Source: Desulfurococcales archaeon ex4484_204
GTDB lineage: Archaea > Thermoproteota > Thermoprotei_A > Sulfolobales > NBVN01
Assembly (NCBI GenBank): GCA_002255065.1
Contig: NJEF01000012.1
Coordinates: 1-12,578, forward strand
Length of the DNA: 12,578 bases
Direction of reading: 5' to 3'
Under the pieces are notes generated by a model that was not told the origin of the DNA, did no database searches, and was given only the letters and a program-made list of their open reading frames with translations. A program made the position numbers and the translations under genes. Each line of letters begins with the position of its first letter. Positions within the stretch are counted from its first letter, which is position 1. Below, one piece after another: positions 1 through 6,683 of the stretch.

Positions 1-773
1 TTACGGTGTCGACGACGCCTCCATCAACCACTACACCCTCAGCTACGCCGTCAACAACGACCCCCGTAACAACTACCGTAGCGACCACTACCGAGACAAC
101 CACTAGCCCTGAGGTAACTACCAGCACCCCATCGCTTGAGGAGATCAGGCTGGTTACCATGAAGACCTTCAGGGACGTCTTAAGCAACTTCAGGCACGGG
201 GTTACGGTAGTTAGGACCACGTATGAGGGCGAGCTCACAGAGGCGGCAATGTCGTTCACCGTAACGGGGACTGAGGAGGTTTCAGGGATTAAGTGCTGGG
301 CAGTCGATATAGTGTTAAGCAGTGCTGAGACAGGGAACCAGACTGTTAAGGCGTGGGTAGGCATCGATGACGGGAAGATCTATAGGTTGTCCATACCTGG
401 CCAGGGAGTGCTCGAATACCCGCAGTCAGACAGCATAGGGCAGATGCTCCTAGCAGGCGTTCTAGCACCGTTCACAATGTTTCAGGGCAGCATAGAGGAG
501 ACAGAGCTTAAAGTAACCACGGAGGGCATAGTCTCCATTAAGGGGTGGAACGTCCTCGACTCGGGGAGGACGACAGTCACTATAAGCGGTAGGGATTACA
601 GCGCGTACTACGCTAAGGCGTCGTCAACGAGCCCCGAATTAGGGGTTCAGGAGGTTGAGTTCACACTCGCTAACCTCTTAAAGGATAGGTGGTACGTCGT
701 CTACGTAGCGTGGGTTGATAACGAGGGGAACACAGGGGAGATAGAGCTAACTGAGCTGGAGCCCGCTACGTAG
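1..773 (+). CDS. Exported or surface protein with Ser/Thr/Pro-rich stalk, 5' end missing
   Basis: The reading frame is open at the left edge (first full codon at base 3), so the N-terminus and any signal peptide or lipid anchor lie outside the window. The GTG at base 6 is inside a Thr-rich run and is not a credible start. Counting from that GTG, residues 2-43 are almost only Ser, Thr and Pro with a few Ala, Val and Glu, a typical flexible and probably glycosylated stalk of archaeal cell-surface proteins. Residues 44-255 form a compact domain rich in alternating Val/Thr/Ile strands with one Cys, consistent with a beta-rich extracytoplasmic domain; the last 50 residues could be a separate small beta unit. 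No catalytic motif is visible and I do not recognise the family. Stalk plus domain resembles archaeal lipoproteins and substrate-binding proteins, but 200 residues is short for a binding protein. A T-run follows the stop, so it probably ends its own transcript. Confidence 0.7.
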   Translation, partial: TVSTTPPSTTTPSATPSTTTPVTTTVATTTETTTSPEVTTSTPSLEEIRLVTMKTFRDVLSNFRHGVTVVRTTYEGELTEAAMSFTVTGTEEVSGIKCWAVDIVLSSAETGNQTVKAWVGIDDGKIYRLSIPGQGVLEYPQSDSIGQMLLAGVLAPFTMFQGSIEETELKVTTEGIVSIKGWNVLDSGRTTVTISGRDYSAYYAKASSTSPELGVQEVEFTLANLLKDRWYVVYVAWVDNEGNTGEIELTELEPAT

Positions 774-803
774 GGCTGCCTGCAGCTACCCGTAAACAAC
801 GCC

Positions 804-808
804 TTTTT
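804..808 (+). terminator. T-run terminator after the surface protein
   Basis: Five consecutive T lie 31 bases after the stop codon at 771-773. A small perfect inverted repeat (GCTGC-CT-GCAGC) sits just after the stop. Archaeal termination commonly uses short T-runs, so this is a plausible end for the first gene and separates it from the methionine operon. The run is short, so confidence is low. Confidence 0.35.
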
Positions 809-813
809 CAAGC

Positions 814-849
814 TTAACTTTATGAGCTACCCCCGCAGTTCTTAAGGGG
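814..849 (+). promoter_or_regulatory. Promoter and ribosome-binding site of the methionine synthase operon
   Basis: A TATA-like stretch (TTAACTTTAT, about 814-823) lies about 25 bases ahead of the TTAAGGGGTGG block at 842-852. A transcript starting near 845 would have a leader of about 10 bases carrying GGGGTGG, which pairs with the archaeal anti-Shine-Dalgarno sequence through two G-U wobbles, followed by the GTG start at 857. Only weak TATA similarity supports the promoter; the ribosome-binding part is stronger because the same block recurs before the next gene. Confidence 0.4.
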
Positions 850-856
850 TGGTTGA

Positions 857-1852
857 GTGGGGTACGTTGCGAGGGCTACCCTAAACGGCTCCTACCCCAG
901 GTACCCGGGGGTTGCTAGGCTGTATAGCAGGCTAGCCTCAGGAAAGCTCAGCGAGGATGGGTTCGGTAGGGAGATCCTTAAGTACGTTAGGAAGTTGTTC
1001 ACCCAGCTTAAGGCATCGGGCGTGGAGTTCTTCACCGATGGGATGTTTAGGTGGGACGACATATTCAACCCGCTGATAAGGTTTGTTAGGGGTGTTGAGG
1101 TCGACGGGCTAACCAGGTTCTACGACAACAACTTCTTCTTTAGGTCCCCGGTAGTTAGGGGTAGGTTAGGGCTTAGGGAGGGCTGCCCAATACCTACCTG
1201 GTTCAGGGAATCCTTAAGGGTTGCTACCGAGGTGTTCGGCGACGGCTCCACGTTGAAGCAGCCGTTGCCAGGCCCTATAACGCTGGCGACTAACAGCGTT
1301 GACGAGTTCTACAGGGACCCCGCTACGTTAGTTCATGAGTGGGGGTCAGAGGTCCTTGAACCCCTAATTAACGAGCTGGTTAGGGCTGGGTGCAGGGTTG
1401 TCGAGCTCCACGAACCCTCCCTAACCTGGGGTGGCGTTAAGCAGGCGGTGCTGAGCTCGGGTGTTAAGGTGTTGGTAAAGATCATCGAGTCCGTTAAGGC
1501 AGACGTATGGGTTCTAACGTACTTCAAACCAGTTAGTAGGTTTAGGAGGTACTTCAGCGAGCTATCCAGGGCCGTGATCGGTGTAGACCTCGCCGCTAAT
1601 AGGGGGAGGGGTTACTTAAGGCTGATTAAGGAGTGCGGGGTTGGGAGGGTCATGCTTGGAGCAGTGGACTCCAGGAACACGTTAATGGAGGGTGTTAAGG
1701 AGGTGGTTAGGGAGGTTAGGGCTGCTTTAAGGGCCGGAGCTACGGAGGTCTACGTAGGTAATAACGCCCCAATGGACTTCATACCCGAGGTAGTAGCTTC
1801 TAGGAAGGTTAAGCTGCTAGGTAGGGTTGCTAGGTATTTAAGGGGTGGTTGA
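857..1852 (+). CDS. MetE N-terminal-type subunit of split archaeal methionine synthase (no zinc ligands)
   Basis: This 331-residue TIM-barrel protein of the cobalamin-independent methionine synthase superfamily starts with GTG after TTAAGGGGTGG. GSYPR is at residues 11-15 and the barrel motif VELHEPSL at 182-189 matches QVDEPAL of the next gene. The zinc site is absent: the position of His-x-Cys reads LTY (about 220-222), the Glu position falls in VDLAANRG (243-250), and the last Cys position falls in NNAPMDF (302-308). It therefore cannot bind the zinc that activates homocysteine. In full-length MetE the N-terminal half is also a zinc-less barrel copy that helps bind the folate methyl donor, and several Crenarchaeota carry the two halves as separate genes. 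I infer that this protein partners the next gene product and binds the methyl donor or its carrier. The two genes are adjacent and almost overlapping, which favours a complex. It could instead be a divergent barrel with its own substrate. Confidence 0.78.
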   Translation: MGYVARATLNGSYPRYPGVARLYSRLASGKLSEDGFGREILKYVRKLFTQLKASGVEFFTDGMFRWDDIFNPLIRFVRGVEVDGLTRFYDNNFFFRSPVVRGRLGLREGCPIPTWFRESLRVATEVFGDGSTLKQPLPGPITLATNSVDEFYRDPATLVHEWGSEVLEPLINELVRAGCRVVELHEPSLTWGGVKQAVLSSGVKVLVKIIESVKADVWVLTYFKPVSRFRRYFSELSRAVIGVDLAANRGRGYLRLIKECGVGRVMLGAVDSRNTLMEGVKEVVREVRAALRAGATEVYVGNNAPMDFIPEVVASRKVKLLGRVARYLRGG

Positions 1853-1853
1853 G

Positions 1854-2888
1854 GTGGCTTCATGGGCTGAGGTAGAGCTCCCGGTACTGCCCACCACCGT
1901 CATAGGTTCGTACCCCAGGCCTAAGTGGCTCAGGGACTTCATCAACAGGTTCAGGGCCGGCAGGGTTAGCTGGAAGCAGTTAGCTGAGGCCTTCGACGAC
2001 GCGGTAGTAGCTGTTGTTAGGGATCAGGAGGTAGCAGGTGTTGACATACCGAGCGATGGGGAGATGAGGAGGGATGAAATGGTTGAGTACTTCGCTGAGG
2101 GGATAGGTGGCTTCAAGTTCTACGGCCCCGTTAGGGTGTGGGGCAATAACTACTTCAGGAAGCCCGCCGTGGTCTCTAGGGTAGAGTATAGGGAGCCCAT
2201 AGTCGTTAAGGAGTACCTACACCTTAGGGGGGTCGCTAGGGCTAGGGTGGTTAAGGTAACGATAACGGGTCCCTACACCATAGCTGACTGGTCCTACAAC
2301 GAGTACTACAGCAGTAAGGAGGATCTAGCATTCGACCTAGCCAAGGTAGTTAACTCAGAGATTAAGAAGCTCGAGGAGGCGGGGGCCCTGTACGTCCAGG
2401 TCGATGAACCGGCCCTAACCACCCACCCTGAGGAGATGGAGTGGGCTGTTGAAGCGGTTAACAGGGCTGTTGAGGGGGTCAACATTAAGGTGGGGCTCCA
2501 CGTATGCTACAGCAACTACGAGGTCTTAAGGCCCTACTACGACAGGCTTAACGTTAGCCAGCTAGCCCTGGAGTTCGCTAATAGGGGCTTTAGAGGGCTC
2601 AGGGTTCTTAGGGGGCTTAACAAGGAGCTGGGCTTCGGCGTCGTTAACGTCCATAGCAGGAGGGTTGAGACACCTGAGGAGGTCGCTAGGGCTATAGGTA
2701 AGGTCATGAGGTATGTAAGGCCCGAGTGCCTGTACATAAACCCGGACTGCGGGCTTAAACTCCTACCTAGGGGGGTGGCTAAGGAGAAGCTCAGGGTAAT
2801 GGTTGAGGGCGTTAAGATCGTTAGGGGGAGGTTGAGGAGGAGGGGTATTGAGAAGGTGGTGCTAAGGAGGGGGACTACGTGTGAGTAA
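1854..2888 (+). CDS. metE: Cobalamin-independent-type methionine synthase, catalytic zinc subunit (MetE C-terminal type)
   Basis: It transfers a methyl group to homocysteine to make methionine in the cytoplasm. The protein is 344 residues from the GTG at 1854. The complete MetE zinc set is visible: His216 and Cys218 (LHVCYSN), Glu240 (LEFANRG) and Cys299 (NPDCGLK). GSYPR at 18-22 and QVDEPAL at 182-188, whose Asp and Glu contact homocysteine in the family, are also present. The size fits a single catalytic barrel (full MetE is about 750 residues). I prefer 1854 over the longer GTG at 1845 because the 16 bases preceding it (1838-1853) repeat exactly those around the upstream gene's start, placing GGGGTGG at the right distance. 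The 1845 start lacks an upstream ribosome-binding site. The methyl donor is uncertain: with the upstream half present, a folate-type donor is likely, but core synthases using corrinoid proteins are known. Its 3' end overlaps the aminotransferase by 8 bases. Confidence 0.88.
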   Translation: MASWAEVELPVLPTTVIGSYPRPKWLRDFINRFRAGRVSWKQLAEAFDDAVVAVVRDQEVAGVDIPSDGEMRRDEMVEYFAEGIGGFKFYGPVRVWGNNYFRKPAVVSRVEYREPIVVKEYLHLRGVARARVVKVTITGPYTIADWSYNEYYSSKEDLAFDLAKVVNSEIKKLEEAGALYVQVDEPALTTHPEEMEWAVEAVNRAVEGVNIKVGLHVCYSNYEVLRPYYDRLNVSQLALEFANRGFRGLRVLRGLNKELGFGVVNVHSRRVETPEEVARAIGKVMRYVRPECLYINPDCGLKLLPRGVAKEKLRVMVEGVKIVRGRLRRRGIEKVVLRRGTTCE

Positions 2889-4053
2889 GGGCTTCAGGGA
2901 GCTATCGTGGGCACCTATAATGAAGTACTTCATAAGGATCGAGGAGGCGGTTAAGGAGTTTAAGGGGGGTGTAGTGAACCTAGCCAGCGGGTCCCCGGAT
3001 GTGGTGCCGAGGCCTGAGGAGGTTATGGACGCTATCTCCGATGTTGCAAGCAGGTACTGGGGTGAGGTAGTGTCATACCCGCCGCCGGGGGGTCCTAGAA
3101 GGCTTAGGGATGAGGTTAGAGCGTACCTAGCTAGCCAGGGTGTTGACCTAGGGGGCATGGACCTGCTGGTGTTCAGTGGCTCCATGCATGCGTTAAACGT
3201 CCTCTCACTAGCCCTCATACGTGCAGGTGACTTGATCGCCTCAGAAAACCCGACGTTCACGGACTCCCTAATCCCTATGAAGCTCCACGGAGCCTCGGTA
3301 AGGCCTATAGCTCTAACCCCTAGCGGGCTGGAGGGCCTAGCTAGGGGTGTTGAAGGCGTTAAAGCCCTCTACGTAGTCCCTACAGCTAACAACCCGACCG
3401 GCATGACCTACAGCGCTGAGGCCAGGTCCGAGATAGCCGAGCTATCAAGCGAGCACGACTTCCTGGTCATTGAGGACGACCCCTACAGGGCGTTAGCAAG
3501 TACCCCGCCGCCACCCATAGTTAACTACTGCAGGGCACATACCTGCGTTTACGTAGGGTCGTTCAGCAAGGTCCTGGCCCCGGGGTTCAGGGTTGCCTAC
3601 GCGGCAGTGCCTAGGGAGCTCTCCGAAGTAGTTATGAAGGCTAGTGAGGTGAGCCTAGCCCTAAGCTCCCTAGCATCCCTAGTCATCTACGCCCTCCTAA
3701 GGAAGGGCTTAGTTGCTAGGTATGCCGCAGAGGGTAGGAGGAGGTGTGAGTTAAGGCTTAAAGCCCTAGTGGATGCTTTAAGGGACTACATGCCCTACGC
3801 AGCCCTGTGGGCCGAGCCTAGAGGGGGCTTCTACGCATTCATTAAGGTTCCGGGGGTGAACATGGATAAGGTGCTGGACGAGGCCTTAAGGAGGGGGGTA
3901 TCCTACGTACCTGGCCCAGCGTTCTACCTAGATAGCCCGGATCTAAGCACCGCTAGGTTAAGCATCGCTAAAACCCGTGAGGACGACATAGTTAGAGGCG
4001 TTAAAGCGCTGTCGGAGGCCGTTAAGTCCGTAGCACCAGGACCTATAACGTGA
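2881..4053 (+). CDS. PLP-dependent aminotransferase, class I/II (fold type I)
   Basis: This 390-residue protein carries the standard fold-type-I aminotransferase signatures. They are SGSPD near residue 37, the cofactor phosphate region SGSMHALN (99-106), NNPTG with the ring-contacting Asn (170-174), EDDPYR (198-203), the Schiff-base lysine K230 in SFSKVLAPGFRV, GGFYAF (315-320) and the substrate carboxylate arginine R359 in TARLSIA. The SFSK-x-LAPG-R form is shared with the 2-aminoadipate (LysN), kynurenine and MocR-type subgroup. The amino donor and acceptor cannot be read from sequence. The GTG start overlaps the metE stop by 8 bases and has a good ribosome-binding site (AGGAGGGGG, about 2865-2873), so translation is probably coupled. 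Operon membership suggests a role in methionine metabolism, for example transamination of methionine or its keto acid, but a general 2-oxo-acid aminotransferase fits equally well. Confidence 0.87.
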   Translation: MSKGFRELSWAPIMKYFIRIEEAVKEFKGGVVNLASGSPDVVPRPEEVMDAISDVASRYWGEVVSYPPPGGPRRLRDEVRAYLASQGVDLGGMDLLVFSGSMHALNVLSLALIRAGDLIASENPTFTDSLIPMKLHGASVRPIALTPSGLEGLARGVEGVKALYVVPTANNPTGMTYSAEARSEIAELSSEHDFLVIEDDPYRALASTPPPPIVNYCRAHTCVYVGSFSKVLAPGFRVAYAAVPRELSEVVMKASEVSLALSSLASLVIYALLRKGLVARYAAEGRRRCELRLKALVDALRDYMPYAALWAEPRGGFYAFIKVPGVNMDKVLDEALRRGVSYVPGPAFYLDSPDLSTARLSIAKTREDDIVRGVKALSEAVKSVAPGPIT

Positions 4054-4077
4054 TGTAGGGGTTAAGGTGCCGCTACA

Positions 4078-4091
4078 GCGAAGCGCTTCGC
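4078..4091. repeat. Perfect 14-base palindrome GCGAAGCGCTTCGC
   Basis: The two halves GCGAAGC and GCTTCGC are exact reverse complements without a spacer. It lies 25 bases after the aminotransferase stop and about 80 bases before the next gene's TATA-like element. As RNA it could only form a hairpin with a few paired bases opened, and no T-run follows, so a standard terminator is not well supported. A dimeric protein binding site is possible. Confidence 0.5.
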
Positions 4092-4169
4092 AGGTAACGT
4101 AGAATAGTATCGTTCAATACATGGAGCTATGGATGAGGTGGGGAGCTCTTAAGTACTCAAAGGGAAAGG

Positions 4170-4209
4170 TTTTAATGCTCTGAAGACCAATCCAAACCGT
4201 CTGGAGATG
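4170..4209 (+). promoter_or_regulatory. Promoter and ribosome-binding site for the helical repeat protein
   Basis: A TATA-like element (TTTTAATG, 4170-4177) preceded by purine-rich AGGGAAAGG lies about 40 bases ahead of the ATG at 4215. GGAGATG at 4203-4209 gives a Shine-Dalgarno site with a 5-base spacer. A transcript starting near 4200 would have a leader of roughly 15 bases. The rest of the 161-base gap (4054-4214) holds the palindrome and no convincing gene. Confidence 0.5.
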
Positions 4210-4214
4210 CTGTT

Positions 4215-5543
4215 ATGAAGGATCTTGCTAGCCTGGTAGGTGTTCTTAAGGGGCTAGCCCTAAGGGCTAGGGAGGATGTAAGGTCTAATAAGGCCTTAAT
4301 CAGGTTCGTAGCCGACGCCTTAAGTAAGGTGTACAGGGCTGCACTGCAGCACGGCGACTCAGCAGCTGCATCATCATCCCTGGAGATCATGAAGTCCCTG
4401 CTACGCGATGTTAGCGATGAGTTAGGGAGGGATGCAGAGCTTAAACCCCTGTTAGCGACGCTCAACATAGTGCTTGCTGAGTCCCTAGCTAGCGGAGGCG
4501 ACTTAGAGAGGTCGAAGAAGTTCCTAGAAAGTGCCTACAGCATGATTGACAGCCTTCCAAACCCCATTAAAGCCCTTAGCTACATAGACCTAGCGACGAT
4601 AGCTCTCAAGCTAGGCGAGCCATCCAGGGCTAAGGACCTAGTTAGTATGGCTAGGGATGAAGCCCTAAGCTATAGGCCAGCAAGCCCTCAAGGATTCGTT
4701 GAGAGGATCTCGGTGCTTACAGCCCTAGTTAGCTTAGCTGTTAGAGCAGGTATTGAGGGGGAAGCGCTAAGCATAGCTAGGACCATAGTTAATGAGGTGA
4801 CCTCCTACGGTGATGAAACCCCAACCAAGTCTATTGAGGATGCCGCTGAGGCCGTAGCTCTGGTTAAGTCCATAGAGGGCTCGGGGGAGCTTGCCGACAC
4901 GCTCATGAGGTTCGTTAATGAGAAGAGGGTTCTGGACTACTACCTACCCGTGATAGAGGTCTTCAGCAGGGAGGGCATCCTGAGGAGGGAGGTTGCCGAA
5001 GGGTTACTAAAAACGCTGGCAGCATACCTAGACAGCATAGAGGTTGTGGGTAACGACGCCTCAGCCGTGTTCACGGTAATGAACAGGTACTTCTATAAGG
5101 CTGTGATCGCTAGGGTTGCGTGCAGGGCAGGCCTTACAGACCTAGCTAGGGATGTTAGTAGAGCTGTCCTAGCAGAGGTCAGCACCTTAATAAGGATAAC
5201 ACCTAAGGACAGCGTTCAGGACGCCTACGCATTAGTCCTCCCAGTAGCCCCCCAGCTCCCGGTAATCGCTGAGTACCTAATTAAGGCTGGGTGCAGAGAT
5301 GTTGGTGAGGAGCTCCTTAAGAAGGCGATGGAGCTAGCTGGTAGGGCGGTGCTCGAAGGCCCCCTAGCTACATCGCTTGGCAGGGAGTTCATTGAGACAC
5401 ACAGGTACCTAACCTACGTCGGTGTTGTAAGGGCGGCATCGTCAGCGTCAATGAAGGACCTCGTAAATGAGGCGCTGGGCAGGATAGACAGGGATGAGTA
5501 CTTAGCCCTAGCCATAGGGCAGGTACTAGCAGAAAATGCCTAG
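4215..5543 (+). CDS. All-helical repeat protein (TPR-like), function unknown
   Basis: This 442-residue protein starts with ATG after GGAGATG. It is built from successive amphipathic helices rich in Ala, Leu, Val and charged residues, separated by short turns, with no signal peptide and no membrane segment. Segments such as residues 80-115 and 120-150 (alternating helices with Ala at tight packing positions, for example IDLATIALKLGEPSRAKDLV) resemble TPR or TPR-like alpha-solenoid units. Similar pairs seem to continue through about 170-215, 300-345 and 360-440. I see no catalytic motif and no nucleotide-binding loop. Such proteins usually act as scaffolds or protein-binding adaptors in the cytoplasm. 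It has its own promoter and probably its own terminator, so it need not share the methionine theme of its neighbours. The repeat assignment rests on helix pattern read by eye; the exact family is not recognised. Confidence 0.75.
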   Translation: MKDLASLVGVLKGLALRAREDVRSNKALIRFVADALSKVYRAALQHGDSAAASSSLEIMKSLLRDVSDELGRDAELKPLLATLNIVLAESLASGGDLERSKKFLESAYSMIDSLPNPIKALSYIDLATIALKLGEPSRAKDLVSMARDEALSYRPASPQGFVERISVLTALVSLAVRAGIEGEALSIARTIVNEVTSYGDETPTKSIEDAAEAVALVKSIEGSGELADTLMRFVNEKRVLDYYLPVIEVFSREGILRREVAEGLLKTLAAYLDSIEVVGNDASAVFTVMNRYFYKAVIARVACRAGLTDLARDVSRAVLAEVSTLIRITPKDSVQDAYALVLPVAPQLPVIAEYLIKAGCRDVGEELLKKAMELAGRAVLEGPLATSLGREFIETHRYLTYVGVVRAASSASMKDLVNEALGRIDRDEYLALAIGQVLAENA

Positions 5544-5560
5544 TTATTACCTCCTACAAC

Positions 5561-5620
5561 GGGCGTGAGCTACGTGCTAAACCCAGCCCGCAGCCCCTAG
5601 CTCTTTACACGCCCTTCTTT
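5561..5620 (+). terminator. Bulged stem-loop with T-rich tail between convergent genes
   Basis: GGGCGT (5561-5566) pairs with ACGCCC (5609-5614), and the adjoining GAGCTA (5567-5572) pairs with TAGCTC (5598-5603). This makes a 12-base-pair stem with a 5-base bulge (5604-5608) and a 25-base loop. TTCTTT follows at 5615-5620. It lies 17 bases after the helical-repeat stop and its tail runs into the homoserine dehydrogenase stop codon. A rightward terminator is the simplest reading. On the other strand there is no T-run after the stem, so it may not terminate the leftward transcript. Confidence 0.5.
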
Positions 5621-6635
5621 AAAGGTTGCTTCTAAACCTAGCCCTCCTCTCTATGTACTCAACCATGTCGGATATCATTACCTTAGCGGTTCTCCAGGCA
5701 GGGCCTGCAGGCCCTGAAAGCGTTATGACCTCACCTCCCTCTACGTAGATCTCTATGCAATTGTGGGTACTGGGGGTTCTCAGCAGCTGTGAATTCCCGC
5801 AAACCTTTAGTGGGGCTACCCTGAAGACCTCCCTATCGATTAAGGCTTCAGCAACGTACCTAACCCTGCACCCCTCCCTAACAGCGCTCCTAACCCCTCC
5901 CTCATCAACACCCCTCAAGGACACCCTCTCAACGTTGTGAATACCCACGTCCCTACCAAGCACTGACGCAAGAATTGCTAGCTTAGCAGCTGGGTCCCAG
6001 CCATCCACATCCACGCTCGGGTCGGGCTCAGCGTAGCCCTCCCTAACAGCCCTCCCTAACGCCTCCCTAAAGGACATACCTGACTCAACCAGGGATAGGA
6101 TGTAGTTAGTTGTGGAGTTCAGGATCGCTCTAAAACCAGCTACCTCCCTACCCCTAAGCCCCCTTACTAAGTCGGTGAACGGGGTTCCAGCAGCTACCGT
6201 AGCTCTAAAGCCTACGTAAACACCCCTCCTCTCAGCGTAATCCATGAACCCCCTGAACCCCCTAGCGAGAACTGTCTTATCAGCCGTTACTATGGATACC
6301 CCGCGCTCAACGAGCTCCCTGAACATCGACTCATTAGGCTCCCCGGTCACGTAGCTAGGCGGTAACGCTACGAAGGCGAGGTTAGGGCTTGTAGAGCTGA
6401 GGAGGTCCCCTAACCCCATACCCTCCCTAAACGATGGGTGCTCATCGAGCTTAAGTCCTGAGCTAGCTAGCCGGTGTAGGGCGTTGAGGTCCCTAGCCCC
6501 CCTAACGACGACCCCTCCTCTAGACGATAGAGCTCCTAAGACCCTAACCCCCAACCTACTGCCTACGTTACCTAGCTCTACAGTTAGAGCCCTACCAACA
6601 CTCCCGAAGCCTACGATAACGACCCCCACGTTCAC
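5619..6635 (-). CDS. hom: Homoserine dehydrogenase
   Basis: It reduces aspartate semialdehyde to homoserine with NAD(P)H, the branch point to methionine and threonine. The 338-residue protein has the N-terminal Rossmann loop GFGSVG (9-14), the TADKT region with K120, the ATVAAGTPF loop (145-153), LNSTTNYIL (172-180, usually LNGTTNYIL) and the signature GYAEPDPSVDVDGWDPAAKLAIL (200-222). The last holds the catalytic Asp and Lys of the family (D211 or D214, and K218). Length fits the short archaeal form with no aspartate kinase fusion and no ACT domain, so feedback inhibition through ACT is not expected. The start is GTG at 6635. A TATA-like ATTAAC (about 6666-6673, reversed) could give it its own promoter, but the DUF2095-like gene ends only 48 bases upstream and cotranscription is possible. 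Its nearness to the methionine synthase genes, although on the other strand, fits a methionine cluster. Confidence 0.93.
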   Translation of the reverse strand: MNVGVVIVGFGSVGRALTVELGNVGSRLGVRVLGALSSRGGVVVRGARDLNALHRLASSGLKLDEHPSFREGMGLGDLLSSTSPNLAFVALPPSYVTGEPNESMFRELVERGVSIVTADKTVLARGFRGFMDYAERRGVYVGFRATVAAGTPFTDLVRGLRGREVAGFRAILNSTTNYILSLVESGMSFREALGRAVREGYAEPDPSVDVDGWDPAAKLAILASVLGRDVGIHNVERVSLRGVDEGGVRSAVREGCRVRYVAEALIDREVFRVAPLKVCGNSQLLRTPSTHNCIEIYVEGGEVITLSGPAGPAWRTAKVMISDMVEYIERRARFRSNL

Positions 6636-6683
6636 GGAGCTTCCCTAAGCAAGGTGCTGCGGGTAGTTAATAGCCCTTAGGCC

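Noticed and set aside
1845..1853. Longer metE start at the GTG at 1845
   Set aside because: No ribosome-binding site precedes it, while the GTG at 1854 has the same 16-base block as the upstream gene's start.
2862..3260. Long reverse-strand reading frame opposite the start of the aminotransferase
   Set aside because: It mirrors a well-supported enzyme gene and its Ser/Thr-rich translation is typical of an antisense shadow frame.
857..4053. A novel multi-gene defence or mobile system
   Set aside because: All genes here are ordinary amino-acid metabolism enzymes with composition like the rest of the window; no nuclease, integrase or repeat array is present anywhere in the window.
4121..4183. 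Possible 20-codon small ORF starting ATGGAGCTATGG in the gap before the helical repeat gene
   Set aside because: It runs through the TATA-like element of the next gene, has no clear ribosome-binding site and shows no recognisable protein pattern.
4810..4849. C-box-like GTGATGA and D-box-like CTGA suggesting a C/D guide RNA
   Set aside because: They lie inside the coding frame of the helical repeat protein, are too close for a two-guide RNA, and lack internal D' and C' boxes.
5561..5614. Seven-base complementary ends GGGCGTG/CACGCCC resembling a tRNA acceptor stem
   Set aside because: The span is only 54 bases and has no T-loop motif (GGTTCRA), no anticodon arm and no D-loop pattern; a terminator-like hairpin explains it better.
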